Below, in pieces: positions 45,543 through 55,199 of a stretch of DNA of 64,000 bases (positions are counted from its first letter, which is position 1; every line of letters starts with the position of its first letter). Both the position numbers and the translations under genes were made by a program. This DNA is from Promethearchaeota archaeon (GTDB taxonomy: Archaea; Asgardarchaeota; Lokiarchaeia; Sigyniarchaeales; SOKP01), in assembly GCA_019058295.1 (NCBI GenBank), contig JAHPZI010000028.1, forward strand, positions 1 to 64,000. Direction: 5' to 3'. The notes beneath the pieces were generated by a model. The model saw only the letters and a list, made by a program, of their open reading frames with translations, did no database searches and was not told where the DNA came from.

Positions 45543-48500
45543 ATGATGAAAAAAAGTAATAAAATAAAAATTTTAGCGGTTTTACTTTTTTCTATGATTG
45601 TTTTTACATTATTTATTCAAGTGAGTTTTCTTTCGCTCTTGAATAAAGACGAAACTCAGGAACAACCAATTCAAAAGGCTAAAGAAATAAAATCTAGTGC
45701 TGTTATAACAGAATTCTTATATATAAACCAAGAGGATTACAATAATAATTGGACCGTCGTAAAAGATAAGTATTCATTTATTACAGGTTCCGGAACACTA
45801 GGAGATCCTTATCTGATAAGTAATACTGAATTTGATGGTCAAAATATCCATGGAGCTATTACAATAAATAACTCAAAAAATGTGAACTTTAAAATTAAAA
45901 ATTGCCGATTTTATAACATTGGGTCATCAGATTCCCCAAGTGCAGCAATACAAATAATAGATTCCCGGAATGGAACAATTACAGGATGTGATTTTTCTAG
46001 TTCCGATGACGGCAATATTGGAATAAAAATGTTTAATGGAACTTGGAAAATGACAATTGCTAATAATAATTTTACTAATTTCAAATACGCAATTTATGCC
46101 GAATCAAGTTATCAAAATATTATTTCAGGAAATAATATCGATGAAAATAATGTTGGAATTTACTTAAAATTATGGTGTAATATGAATGAGATTTATAATA
46201 ATTATCTTAGTGAGAATTCTATTGCGGGTATATTTTTAACTGATAGTTGCTGGAATAATAAAATTTCAGGAAATATCATTAATGATAATGTTGTTTTCGG
46301 GGTACTCATAGCATTCTCTGGTAATACCAAAATTTACGGAAACAATTCAATTAATAATAATGGTTATGGAATATATATGACAGGATCCGATTGGAATAAT
46401 ATCGAAAATAATACAATTATATCAAATAATAACGATGGCGTTTATATATCTGGTTCTTGGTGGAACAATTTTACAAGAAATCTAATAAAGGATAATGTAG
46501 AAGTTGGTGTACATATCGATGAATCTAAGGGTGATAGTCAAAATAATTACATATACGAGAATGATTTTATTAATAATGGAGAACACGCGATTGATTACGA
46601 TTATTCAAATAATTGGAATAAAAATAATGTAGGCAATAAGTGGGATAATTATACCCAATTAACTGGTGGGAAGGATGCCGATGATGATGGTATCGGAGAT
46701 GCTCCATATAATTTCACTGGTGGTCGTGATTATTATCCAATCTATAACGATGGACTTGACGCTGGACCTTATCCTGGTGTGATTTGGATAGATGAAAATA
46801 GTCCACAATGGAATTGGACATGGGCAAAAGATAGATATTGGTTCACTGGAGGGGATGGGGGGGTTTTAAATCCTTATACAATTTCTCCTAACATATTCTG
46901 GGAGGGTAAAATTGATGGACTTGGACAATATTCATGTATTACTCTCGTTAATACTCATGGACCATATTTTATTCTCGAGGATTTAACTCTCTACAATTCG
47001 GGATCAGCTGGAATAAATATAACTGATTCTGGAGTTGGAAAAATCATTAATTGTAATAGTTCTAACAATGGAGATGGAATATTCCTCGATGAAGCGCAGT
47101 TTATCAATATTTCACAATGTATTCTCAATGATAATTCCCGTGCCGGCATATTTGTAACCAATGATTCTATGAACAATCTTGCTTGGGATAATTCTCTTTC
47201 GAATAATGATTATGGTATATATATAGAAGATGATAGTGATAATAATAATTTCACGTCTAATATTATCTTAAATAGCGATCTTTATGGAGCCTATGTTTCT
47301 GGTGCTAAAGTAGATGTTAATGATACTGTGTTTTATGAAAATACATTTCAAAATAAACTAACAGGCGATAATGCATATGATGATGGACCTGATACAATAT
47401 GGTATCTTAATGAAAGGGGCAATAGTTGGGATGATTATCCTGATGCCCCTATATATGGAAAAGATGCCGATGATGATGGTATTGGAGATAAATCTTATGA
47501 TAAAATTTATGGCAGTGCTAATTCGATTGATAAATACCCTATTTATTTCGATGATTTAGATGAGTATGCTCTATATATTGATGATAATGCAACTGGTCCA
47601 GGCGCACATAATTGGACTTGGGCAAGTAAAAGATTATTTATTACAGGTAATGGCTCAGCAATCGATCCATATCTCATCAAAGATGTGAGTTTTAATGGAA
47701 GTAAGTTATGGGATAACAGTTGGCCAAAATGCGGTATAACAATTAAAAATTCTGCTGAGTATAATATATATTTTAAAATCGAGAATTGCACTATTTATGA
47801 CGCCATAGATGCAGGGATCTATTTAAATAACGCATCAAGAGGAACAATAATCAATAATTCTATCGATATTTCTAATAATCCGAATTTAAAAATTGGGATT
47901 CATTTAACAAATTCAGCTAATTTAAACAATATATCTTACAACACTCTGAATTCTTTTGAGAAAGGACTGTTTATGAATTATTCCTGTTACAGTAATTATA
48001 TTAAGGGAAATTTTATGGAATGGAACGACTGGGGAATTATTTTAGAACGTTGGTGTTCAAGTAACGTACTTATTAACAATACATTATCTAATAACAATTT
48101 TGCTGGATTATTTTTCAATAATTCATGTTACGTGAATAATGTAACTCAGTGTACAATTAGTAATAATTTAGATGGAATACGATTTAGGAAAAGTTGTAAG
48201 AGTAATGAGATCTTTGAGAATGATATTAAACGTAATAATCAATTTGATAGTAAAGGTGTACTTATATTAGATAATGATTCTGCATATAATATCTTTTACG
48301 AAAATAATTTTACTGGAAACACTATACATGTTCTTGATGATGGGACTTACAATAGATGGAATACAACAGTCTATGGAAATCAAATTGGAAATATTTGGGG
48401 AAATTATACCGAAATCCCTGGCCATGCAGATGATGATGACGATGGGATCGGAGACGTACCATACCCAATACGTAATTCGACAGGAGCTTGGATAAACAAC

Positions 48501-50492
48501 GATTTTTGTCCAATATATGATGATGGTCATAATGGAGATAAAGTTTTTATTGATGGTTTGGGCGTGAGCCCCGGTTATATGAGTTGGAACACGGTAGAAA
48601 AGAAAAGTTGGTGTTCGGGATCGGGATCGCTTTCTGATCCATATATCATTAGTGGCTTAAGAATTGATGCGGGAGGTTTAAATAGTTGTATTATCTTAAG
48701 AGATTCATCTAAAAATGTCATGTTTTATGATTGTAAAGGCATTAATGCTGAAGATGGCGGAGGTAAATATTTTGCAGGATTAAGATTAATCAATGTATCG
48801 AATGTAACAATAACTAATTGTAATTTTTCTTTAAATGGAGATTTTGGAATATATATAACTGGGTTCTATTGGAATCCCTGTGAGAAAATTAAAATTAAGG
48901 AAAACACCTTAGAAGATAATGGAATGAGCGGAATATATGGATTTGATTCTATTATTGAATCTGAAATTCATAAAAACAATATCACTGATAATGAACTCCA
49001 TGGAATTCATCTTTATAAACACTGCGATAATAATTCAATTAAATGGAATACTATTAATGATCATAGTAATGGAGCTGGAATTCGCATAGAAAATATTTCC
49101 GAAAACAACCTAATTTATAATAATTGGCTAACATTAAATAAATACGGGATTAATTTAGATGATGTCAATTATAATGATATAATAAAAAACGATATAGCTG
49201 ATTCAACTACAGATGGAATTTATCTAGAGGAACGTTCCGGTAATTTCTTTATTGAGGATAACAGAATTTACTCCAGTACTGAAAGTGGAATAAATTTTGT
49301 AACTGTTTCTGAATTTTGGTATTTTCGAAATAATGTTACAATTATTGATAATGAAATCTACGATAATCATGAATATGGTATAGAGTTAAGAGATGCTGAA
49401 TTCTGCTTTATTATTAACAATACTTTGAGGATTAACGATAGAGGGATTGGAGTTGTTAAACGATGCTCACAAAATAAGATTATAGGTAATGATATCTTTG
49501 ATAATTTTATAGTAGGACTATATTTTGATATTGATTGTGGAGGCAACTATATATATAAAAATAATTTCACTGGAAATTTTGAACACGCCGATGATTCTGC
49601 CTTATTTCCCATAGAAAATCAATGGTATTTTAATCTTAAGGGGAATTATTGGGATGATTACGGCGACCAAGGTGGTAAAGATAGCAATGATGATGGTGTT
49701 GGAGATGATGGTATCCCTTATAATGTACCAAGCCTCATGAATTTAAAAGATCTTTATCCTATTTGGTGGGACGCCCCGAATTTTACAATTCTTAAACCAC
49801 AACAAAACGCGCAACTCTCAGCAGAACAAAATCCAGAATTCGTAATTAAATTTGATGAGGGAGAATCATATCACTTATGGTATGAAATTGTAGGAGTTGG
49901 AACAAGTCCTATAACTGTTAAATTCACTCCCCCCAAAATAGAAGGAGAGGATGATTACATTGAAAAGATTGATAATAATTTATGGAAGAATACTCCCCAA
50001 GGACAAAGAACAATTAGATTTTATACTAACGATAGTAGAGGCTATGTTCGCTATAATGATGTTTTGATTACAAAATTAAATGCAACAATCAAAGAAGCTC
50101 CTCCCCCAACTGCCGTTGATGATGATGATGATGATGGTGCTGGTAAAGATGAAGAAGAAGAAGGATTACCTTGGTGGCTTCAAGCGATATTTACAGGTAT
50201 TATAAGTGCGACCGCGGGTTTGGTAATTAAGATGTCTTATAGCGCACATAAACGGAAAAAAGAACTATACAGAAAAGTATCTGATAGTTTTGATAGAATT
50301 GATAATCTGGAGATATTTTTACAAGATAAATTAGGTACGGAAGAATGGGCTAAACTTAAAGGACCAATTCAACAATATCAGAATCATGAGATCTCTTCAA
50401 AAAAATTGATAAAAGAGAGTAAGAAGTCTGTTGGGAAAAGATTTATAGAATTATTTATTAGACCCAAACCTAAGAAAAGAATGAAATCCTAA
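45543..50492 (+). CDS. Giant surface protein of NosD-like parallel beta-helix repeats with C-terminal anchor and cytosolic tail
   Basis: A 1649-residue protein. A signal peptide covers about residues 1-33. The body consists of right-handed beta-helix coils (repeats like NxIxxNxxxGIYLxxS) in four blocks. Each block closes with an acidic Asp-rich, calcium-site-like motif (about residues 377, 640, 960 and 1378) and is joined by a WxWxxxRxxFTGxGxxxxPYxI linker. A short domain at about 1415-1500 and an Asp/Glu-rich stalk lead to one membrane helix near 1545-1570. The 80-residue basic cytosolic tail is helical. Such proteins bind or cleave polysaccharides or form adhesive surface stalks, and no catalytic site is evident. 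Confidence 0.85.
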   Translation: MMKKSNKIKILAVLLFSMIVFTLFIQVSFLSLLNKDETQEQPIQKAKEIKSSAVITEFLYINQEDYNNNWTVVKDKYSFITGSGTLGDPYLISNTEFDGQNIHGAITINNSKNVNFKIKNCRFYNIGSSDSPSAAIQIIDSRNGTITGCDFSSSDDGNIGIKMFNGTWKMTIANNNFTNFKYAIYAESSYQNIISGNNIDENNVGIYLKLWCNMNEIYNNYLSENSIAGIFLTDSCWNNKISGNIINDNVVFGVLIAFSGNTKIYGNNSINNNGYGIYMTGSDWNNIENNTIISNNNDGVYISGSWWNNFTRNLIKDNVEVGVHIDESKGDSQNNYIYENDFINNGEHAIDYDYSNNWNKNNVGNKWDNYTQLTGGKDADDDGIGDAPYNFTGGRDYYPIYNDGLDAGPYPGVIWIDENSPQWNWTWAKDRYWFTGGDGGVLNPYTISPNIFWEGKIDGLGQYSCITLVNTHGPYFILEDLTLYNSGSAGINITDSGVGKIINCNSSNNGDGIFLDEAQFINISQCILNDNSRAGIFVTNDSMNNLAWDNSLSNNDYGIYIEDDSDNNNFTSNIILNSDLYGAYVSGAKVDVNDTVFYENTFQNKLTGDNAYDDGPDTIWYLNERGNSWDDYPDAPIYGKDADDDGIGDKSYDKIYGSANSIDKYPIYFDDLDEYALYIDDNATGPGAHNWTWASKRLFITGNGSAIDPYLIKDVSFNGSKLWDNSWPKCGITIKNSAEYNIYFKIENCTIYDAIDAGIYLNNASRGTIINNSIDISNNPNLKIGIHLTNSANLNNISYNTLNSFEKGLFMNYSCYSNYIKGNFMEWNDWGIILERWCSSNVLINNTLSNNNFAGLFFNNSCYVNNVTQCTISNNLDGIRFRKSCKSNEIFENDIKRNNQFDSKGVLILDNDSAYNIFYENNFTGNTIHVLDDGTYNRWNTTVYGNQIGNIWGNYTEIPGHADDDDDGIGDVPYPIRNSTGAWINNDFCPIYDDGHNGDKVFIDGLGVSPGYMSWNTVEKKSWCSGSGSLSDPYIISGLRIDAGGLNSCIILRDSSKNVMFYDCKGINAEDGGGKYFAGLRLINVSNVTITNCNFSLNGDFGIYITGFYWNPCEKIKIKENTLEDNGMSGIYGFDSIIESEIHKNNITDNELHGIHLYKHCDNNSIKWNTINDHSNGAGIRIENISENNLIYNNWLTLNKYGINLDDVNYNDIIKNDIADSTTDGIYLEERSGNFFIEDNRIYSSTESGINFVTVSEFWYFRNNVTIIDNEIYDNHEYGIELRDAEFCFIINNTLRINDRGIGVVKRCSQNKIIGNDIFDNFIVGLYFDIDCGGNYIYKNNFTGNFEHADDSALFPIENQWYFNLKGNYWDDYGDQGGKDSNDDGVGDDGIPYNVPSLMNLKDLYPIWWDAPNFTILKPQQNAQLSAEQNPEFVIKFDEGESYHLWYEIVGVGTSPITVKFTPPKIEGEDDYIEKIDNNLWKNTPQGQRTIRFYTNDSRGYVRYNDVLITKLNATIKEAPPPTAVDDDDDDGAGKDEEEEGLPWWLQAIFTGIISATAGLVIKMSYSAHKRKKELYRKVSDSFDRIDNLEIFLQDKLGTEEWAKLKGPIQQYQNHEISSKKLIKESKKSVGKRFIELFIRPKPKKRMKS

Positions 50493-50627
50493 TTCTTTAA
50501 TTTTTTTTATATTTTTTAATTTTATTTTTTATAATTATTAAAAATTTAAGCTCTTATACTTTATTTATAATAAAAAAGAATTTATTTGTTATAAGGTAAA
50601 TTCATTTTAGAGAGAGAAAAGAGAAAA

Positions 50628-51959
50628 TTGGTAAGACCACCGACAGAAAAAAATATTTGCTTGCTTTGTAAAGGCGCTCGGTTGTATTGTGGGAAAAAAA
50701 CATGTCCAATCTTATTAAAGCAATCTATATTAAAATCTATCATTCCTTTTGAATTGGGAAAATCTAAACGGAATGTTGAGATTTTCGGCGCAAGTCCACC
50801 TGGATTTTTTGTTGGAAGATATAATTATCCAAATGTAGCAGTTGGACCCCTTGTCCCCTTTAAAGAATTTGAATCCGAACTTAATATTGAAGATCATCAT
50901 ATTCTTGATGCTCCTGAACTTTGGTTTGGTAAACAAATGGCTGAAGTTATTCAATATCGAAGTAGTTTAGTTCGGAGTAATTTTAAAATAAATGTAAAAA
51001 TTGACGAGCAAAAATTGAAAAATACTCCTCCGATAAGTGCACAAAAATTATTAGAAACCTCACAAGAACTTTCAATGGCCGCTCGTCCGGTAGATACAGA
51101 AACGAAATTGCAAAAATTAAATCTACGAATGATAATGGATAATCATGCTTTACCCGTAGGTCCTTCGGGTATTACTGAAAAAATAAAAATTACCGAAAAT
51201 GTAAAGGTCCATCCAAAGGTGGATTATTGTGTATCTGATACTGATTTAAAGGCCCAAGAGGCTATATCTGAACATCTTTATCTTAAAGGAAGCGTTCCAT
51301 TATCGTCAATTCAAAGAGTTTTTTCAGCAGGATTGCTTGGAGAAAAAAATAAACGAAAATTGGTCCCTACGCGATGGGCCATAACTGCCATAGATGATAT
51401 GATTTCAAAAAGATTAATTAAGGAAGTTAAAAAATTTCCAGAAATAAACGATTATAGAATTTTTGAAGCTAAATATCTTGATAATCATTTTAAAATTCTC
51501 TTATTTCCTGGAAAATTCACTTATGAAATGAATGAAGTCTGGGCGCCAAACTCATTATGGAATATCTCTCTTTCTGGAAATAATCGCAATTTAAAACCCC
51601 AAATAATGACAGATTTTGAATTTTATAGAGGCCGGAAATCATACGCAAGTAATATAACGGGTGCTTATTATGCTGCCCGAAAAGCAGTTTGCGATTATTT
51701 ATTTAAATTAAGAAGACAAGCGCGGATTTTAATCTTTCGAGAGGTTTCTTCTGGTTATGTGGTTCCGTTAGGTGTATGGGTTATAAGGGAAACTGTAAAA
51801 AACGCTGTGGAATCGAATGAACCTATAATTTTAGATAATTTCGATGCAGCACTTAATAAAATGACTGAAGGGCTAATTGTTGATATAAAACACTGGAAAA
51901 AAAGTAGTAAATTAATTGATTTTATTAAAACTCAGAAAACTATTGATAGCTTTTTGTAA
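50628..51959 (+). CDS. nreA: NreA, archaeal DNA-repair protein with PCNA-binding tail
   Basis: A 443-residue protein of the archaeal NreA family (DUF650/DUF651), linked to survival of DNA damage. The N-terminus has a four-Cys zinc site (Cys11, 14, 21, 26). The core carries SPPGFFVGRYNYPNVAVGPL near 55-74 and WAITAIDDMISKRL near 260. The last eight residues, QKTIDSFL, form a PCNA-interacting PIP box. Translation appears to start at TTG 50628, after a purine-rich stretch with GAGAG. The gene stands alone, followed by a hairpin. Confidence 0.9.
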   Translation: MVRPPTEKNICLLCKGARLYCGKKTCPILLKQSILKSIIPFELGKSKRNVEIFGASPPGFFVGRYNYPNVAVGPLVPFKEFESELNIEDHHILDAPELWFGKQMAEVIQYRSSLVRSNFKINVKIDEQKLKNTPPISAQKLLETSQELSMAARPVDTETKLQKLNLRMIMDNHALPVGPSGITEKIKITENVKVHPKVDYCVSDTDLKAQEAISEHLYLKGSVPLSSIQRVFSAGLLGEKNKRKLVPTRWAITAIDDMISKRLIKEVKKFPEINDYRIFEAKYLDNHFKILLFPGKFTYEMNEVWAPNSLWNISLSGNNRNLKPQIMTDFEFYRGRKSYASNITGAYYAARKAVCDYLFKLRRQARILIFREVSSGYVVPLGVWVIRETVKNAVESNEPIILDNFDAALNKMTEGLIVDIKHWKKSSKLIDFIKTQKTIDSFL

Positions 51960-51961
51960 AA

Positions 51962-52000
51962 AATTATTCATAAACTCCTAAATTTCATTTAGGAATAATT
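51962..52000 (+). terminator. Inverted repeat / hairpin after nreA
   Basis: The inner arms CCTAAAT and ATTTAGG (51977-51983 and 51987-51993) flank a TTC loop. The outer arms AATTATT and AATAATT (51962-51968 and 51994-52000) extend the stem with a seven-base bulge on one side. It starts just after the nreA stop codon. It could stabilise the 3' end of the message or aid termination. Confidence 0.5.
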
Positions 52001-52161
52001 GCTTTATATATAATTTCCCAATCTATTTCAACTTGAATGAATAAGTAATCTTTTGATATTAATTTTCTTGTTTTGTGATCAAAGAACAAAATTCCTGTAA
52101 ATTAATCACTTTTTTATGCGATTTCTTAATTATTCAATTATAATTCTTTAAGGGAAGTGGT

Positions 52162-52839
52162 ATTAGAATTAAATTTGTAATTTTAATTAAGAATATTTCA
52201 ATTTACATTGGTTTAATCTTTGTTTTTGTATGCTTACATGAAATAGCCCACGGAATAACTGCTATTATATTTGGTGGAGAATTTAAAGGAATTTGGATAA
52301 CTTCTTATTTTGGATTCGGACAAAAAGGAAAAAACGTAGAAATATTTCAAGTTTATTCTTACACAAGTTATAATGATAGTATTTTATGTTATCGATGTGT
52401 AAAAATAGCTGGCAGTTTAATTTCTCTTATTTGTGCTTCTTTAGTAAATTATTTTTCTCAAAAAAAGACAAATTTACCTGTATTCTCAGCAACTTGTTCA
52501 GTAATGTTATATGAAATTTATTATTGGATTATTTCACCAATAATAAAATTTGGAGATGGTTATCAATTACTTCAATCAATAGAAGGAAAGAATTTAACCG
52601 TAACTTTGTTTTTCTCTTTAACCTTCTCTATACTATTAATTTGTGTTATTATAATATCTTATAAGAAATTATTAAGAATGCTCGAAAATATGTATTTAGT
52701 AGAAGTAGAAAAAGAAATCTCTTTAATAGACGAAAAAGAACTCGAGATTAAAAATCTAAGTAAACTAGATAATTTCGATATGGTTTTAAATATAATAGCT
52801 GAAGATCTAACTATTGAACAAAAGCACAAAGAAAATTAA
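52162..52839 (+). CDS. Small membrane zinc metalloprotease, M50/site-2-protease-like (probable ATT start)
   Basis: An open frame of 225 residues with no canonical start before residue 115. AGGGA at 52151-52155 is six bases before an in-frame ATT at 52162. The first membrane segment contains CLHEIAHGIT, a zinc-binding HExxH. Two or three further hydrophobic segments follow, then FGDGYQLL, which could supply the third metal ligand (Asp) of M50 proteases, then a last membrane helix and an acidic cytosolic tail. This would cleave substrates within the membrane, but the LDG motif is atypical. Annotation from the first ATG (52504) would miss the active site. Confidence 0.6.
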   Translation: MRIKFVILIKNISIYIGLIFVFVCLHEIAHGITAIIFGGEFKGIWITSYFGFGQKGKNVEIFQVYSYTSYNDSILCYRCVKIAGSLISLICASLVNYFSQKKTNLPVFSATCSVMLYEIYYWIISPIIKFGDGYQLLQSIEGKNLTVTLFFSLTFSILLICVIIISYKKLLRMLENMYLVEVEKEISLIDEKELEIKNLSKLDNFDMVLNIIAEDLTIEQKHKEN

Positions 52840-52965
52840 CTATTTATTTATAAAGATATTATTCGTTAAAGAAAGCTATAGATAAAGATTTTAAATAACT
52901 CCTCTCTATATTTTATTTAAATATTTTATTTCAAATTTATTAATTTCAAATGTAGGTAAAATGAA

Positions 52966-53823
52966 TTGATTATTGATATGCATGTTCATCCTTTCTGTAA
53001 GGAGGCTAGTTGGGGGGATGATTTAGAATATACTGCAAATGCATTGTTAGGTACTGAAAAGAGAGGGCTAAGGGCGATGGAGTCATTTTTTAAGATAATG
53101 GCAACAAAAATCTCAATAGGCGATTATATTAAACTAATGGATAATTATAGCATCGATAAAGCTGTTATCGTTTCATATAATCTTACTACAGCTTATGGTG
53201 TTTGTATAGTCACTAATGATGATGTGGCTGATTTTGTTGCGAAGTATCCAGATAAGTTAATTGGATTTGCCTGTATCGATTTTCCTGCGCCAGATGCAAT
53301 GGAACAGCTTGATTATGCGATAAACTCCTTAGAATTAAAAGGAGTCAAGCTTGTTCCTCCTGCTCAAAAATTCGATATTTCTGATAAGAAGTACAATTCG
53401 CTCTATCGTAAAATGGTGGATTTGAATGTTCCGCTTTGGACCCACACTGCACATTTAATGTCTATCACTGGTGCAGTAACGAAATTTGGCCATCCTAAGC
53501 TTGTCGACAGATTAGCTACAGAACACCAAGATTTAACTATAATAATGGGCCATATGGGCACTCCATGGTTCTGGGACGCTTGGTCAGTGGTAGCTCGGCA
53601 TCCAAATGTTTATATAGATATATCAGCTTACCCAGATCTTTACTCTTGGTTCCCCTTTGATGCATATACTAAATATAACATAGAAGATAAGGTTTTATTT
53701 GCCTCTGATCACCCATTATGCCACTGGAATAAGATTATACCTGCAGTAGATGCTCTTCCGATTTCCAAGAGCTTTAAAAAGAGAATATTGGGAGAAAATG
53801 CTGTTAAACTCTTAAAGATATAA
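52966..53823 (+). CDS. Amidohydrolase-family metal-dependent hydrolase or decarboxylase
   Basis: A 285-residue TIM-barrel protein. The metal-binding HxH (MHVHP, His6 and His8) opens the sequence, and WTHTAH near 160, GHMGTPWFWDAW near 195 and ASDHPLCHWNK near 245 supply the remaining ligands. This matches the amidohydrolase-related family of decarboxylases and lactone hydrolases. The TTG start at 52966 follows an AGGT at 52954-52957. It leads a plus-strand run with a DUF362 ferredoxin protein and an HMGL enzyme, which suggests a shared catabolic route. Confidence 0.8.
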   Translation: MIIDMHVHPFCKEASWGDDLEYTANALLGTEKRGLRAMESFFKIMATKISIGDYIKLMDNYSIDKAVIVSYNLTTAYGVCIVTNDDVADFVAKYPDKLIGFACIDFPAPDAMEQLDYAINSLELKGVKLVPPAQKFDISDKKYNSLYRKMVDLNVPLWTHTAHLMSITGAVTKFGHPKLVDRLATEHQDLTIIMGHMGTPWFWDAWSVVARHPNVYIDISAYPDLYSWFPFDAYTKYNIEDKVLFASDHPLCHWNKIIPAVDALPISKSFKKRILGENAVKLLKI

Positions 53824-53901
53824 TATAACCTTTTAATGAGAAAAAATTAACTTATAGATTTTTAAACAAAAAAATAAAAATCTAAAAGGTTTTTAAAAAA
53901 T

Positions 53902-55110
53902 ATGTCAGAAAAATCAATTGTATATTGGGCATCGCCATGGGAATTAATGGCTTTTCCAAATTCTGCGAAGAATATAATAACAAATAATTTAGTAAAAACT
54001 AAATTTTTGTTAGATAAAATCTTAGATGGTTTCATAAATACGGGGGATAAAGTTGGAGTAAAAGTTCATGTTGGAGAAAGATATAATACCCGATATTTAC
54101 GTCACGATTATGTTCGTGAAGTCGTTGATGCGATTAAAGCAAAAGACGGTATACCTACTCTTATAGAAACCCAAAATTTAGGAATGGATATTCAACATAT
54201 AAATCTCTCTGAAAATTATTCTATTAACATTATGAGACGAAAAACGGCAGCAGAGCACGAAAAAACAGCACAACTCCATGGGTATTCTGAGTCAATAGTT
54301 GGCGCACCAATAAAATTTATTGATGGAGATAAGGGACTAGATGGAAAAATTATTGAGATAGATGGGATTCACTTGAAAGAAGTATCTGTTGGTATTGGAC
54401 TTTATGAATTTGATAAGATTGTAGCGATATCACATTTTAAAGGACATCAAGCAGCAGGTTTTGGAGGTGCTATGAAACAACTTGGAATTGGGTTCCTTTC
54501 TAAAACAGGTAAGTATCGTTCTCATTTTAATAGCGATATGAGTATTAATAAAAAGAGATGTAATATTTCTAAGTGCTCACAAGAATGTATTGAAGCTTGT
54601 CCAGTAAATGCAATTAAAATAGAAAGTGAATCTGCTGTTATCGACCCTTCTATTTGTGTTTGTTGTACTGCGTGTCTTGAAAAATGTCCTGTTAAAAAAG
54701 CGATAAATAGAGATTTTAATATGGATTTTAAGAATTTCATAGAGCGTGTGTGTGATAACTGTGCTGCAGTAATAAATTCTTATGGCCCAGAAAAATTTCG
54801 TTATATTAACTTTGCCTTTGATGTAGTTGCTCAATGCGACTGTGTTGCTACTCCTAGTATGCCTATTATTCCTGATCTTGGTATATTTGGTTCATCTGAT
54901 CCCGTTGCGATAGATAAAGCTTGTATAGATGCAGAAACTAATGCTCCCGGACTACCTATTATGGATCAAAATGGACAATGGAAAGAACCAACTCCTATTG
55001 GAATTGAGAAATTTAATGCAATTAATAAGATGGTTGATTGTTCTTGGGTTTTCGATGCTGCTGTTAAAAATAGACTGGGAAATTTAGATTATGAATTGAT
55101 AAAAATATAA
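53902..55110 (+). CDS. DUF362 protein with two 4Fe-4S clusters
   Basis: A 402-residue protein. Residues about 1-205 and 270-400 form the DUF362 domain (VGVKVHVGERYNTRYL, VAISHFKGHQAAGFGGAMKQLG, GSSDPVAIDKACID). Inserted near 213-260 is a two-cluster ferredoxin module: CSQECIEACPVNAI and CVCCTACLEKCPVKKAI. Such proteins are thought to couple ferredoxin to a reductive step. It lies 78 bases after the amidohydrolase. A T-run follows it, so the next gene may be separately controlled. Confidence 0.85.
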   Translation: MSEKSIVYWASPWELMAFPNSAKNIITNNLVKTKFLLDKILDGFINTGDKVGVKVHVGERYNTRYLRHDYVREVVDAIKAKDGIPTLIETQNLGMDIQHINLSENYSINIMRRKTAAEHEKTAQLHGYSESIVGAPIKFIDGDKGLDGKIIEIDGIHLKEVSVGIGLYEFDKIVAISHFKGHQAAGFGGAMKQLGIGFLSKTGKYRSHFNSDMSINKKRCNISKCSQECIEACPVNAIKIESESAVIDPSICVCCTACLEKCPVKKAINRDFNMDFKNFIERVCDNCAAVINSYGPEKFRYINFAFDVVAQCDCVATPSMPIIPDLGIFGSSDPVAIDKACIDAETNAPGLPIMDQNGQWKEPTPIGIEKFNAINKMVDCSWVFDAAVKNRLGNLDYELIKI

Positions 55111-55121
55111 TTCATACATTA

Positions 55122-55131
55122 TTTTTTTTTT
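55122..55131 (+). terminator. Candidate T-run terminator
   Basis: Ten consecutive T lie 12 bases after the DUF362 gene and about 70 bases before the HMGL gene, a likely archaeal termination signal. Confidence 0.45.
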
Positions 55132-55199
55132 AAGATTGTTTTTAAAAATTATTTAATTATCGTAATTAATCTCTTTTTCATATTTATGAGTATATTGAA

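Noticed and set aside
50118..50150. GAT trinucleotide repeat as a phase-variable microsatellite
   Set aside because: It encodes the Asp-rich stalk of the beta-helix protein, and length changes in threes would not change the frame. A similar short run occurs in the 35137 gene.
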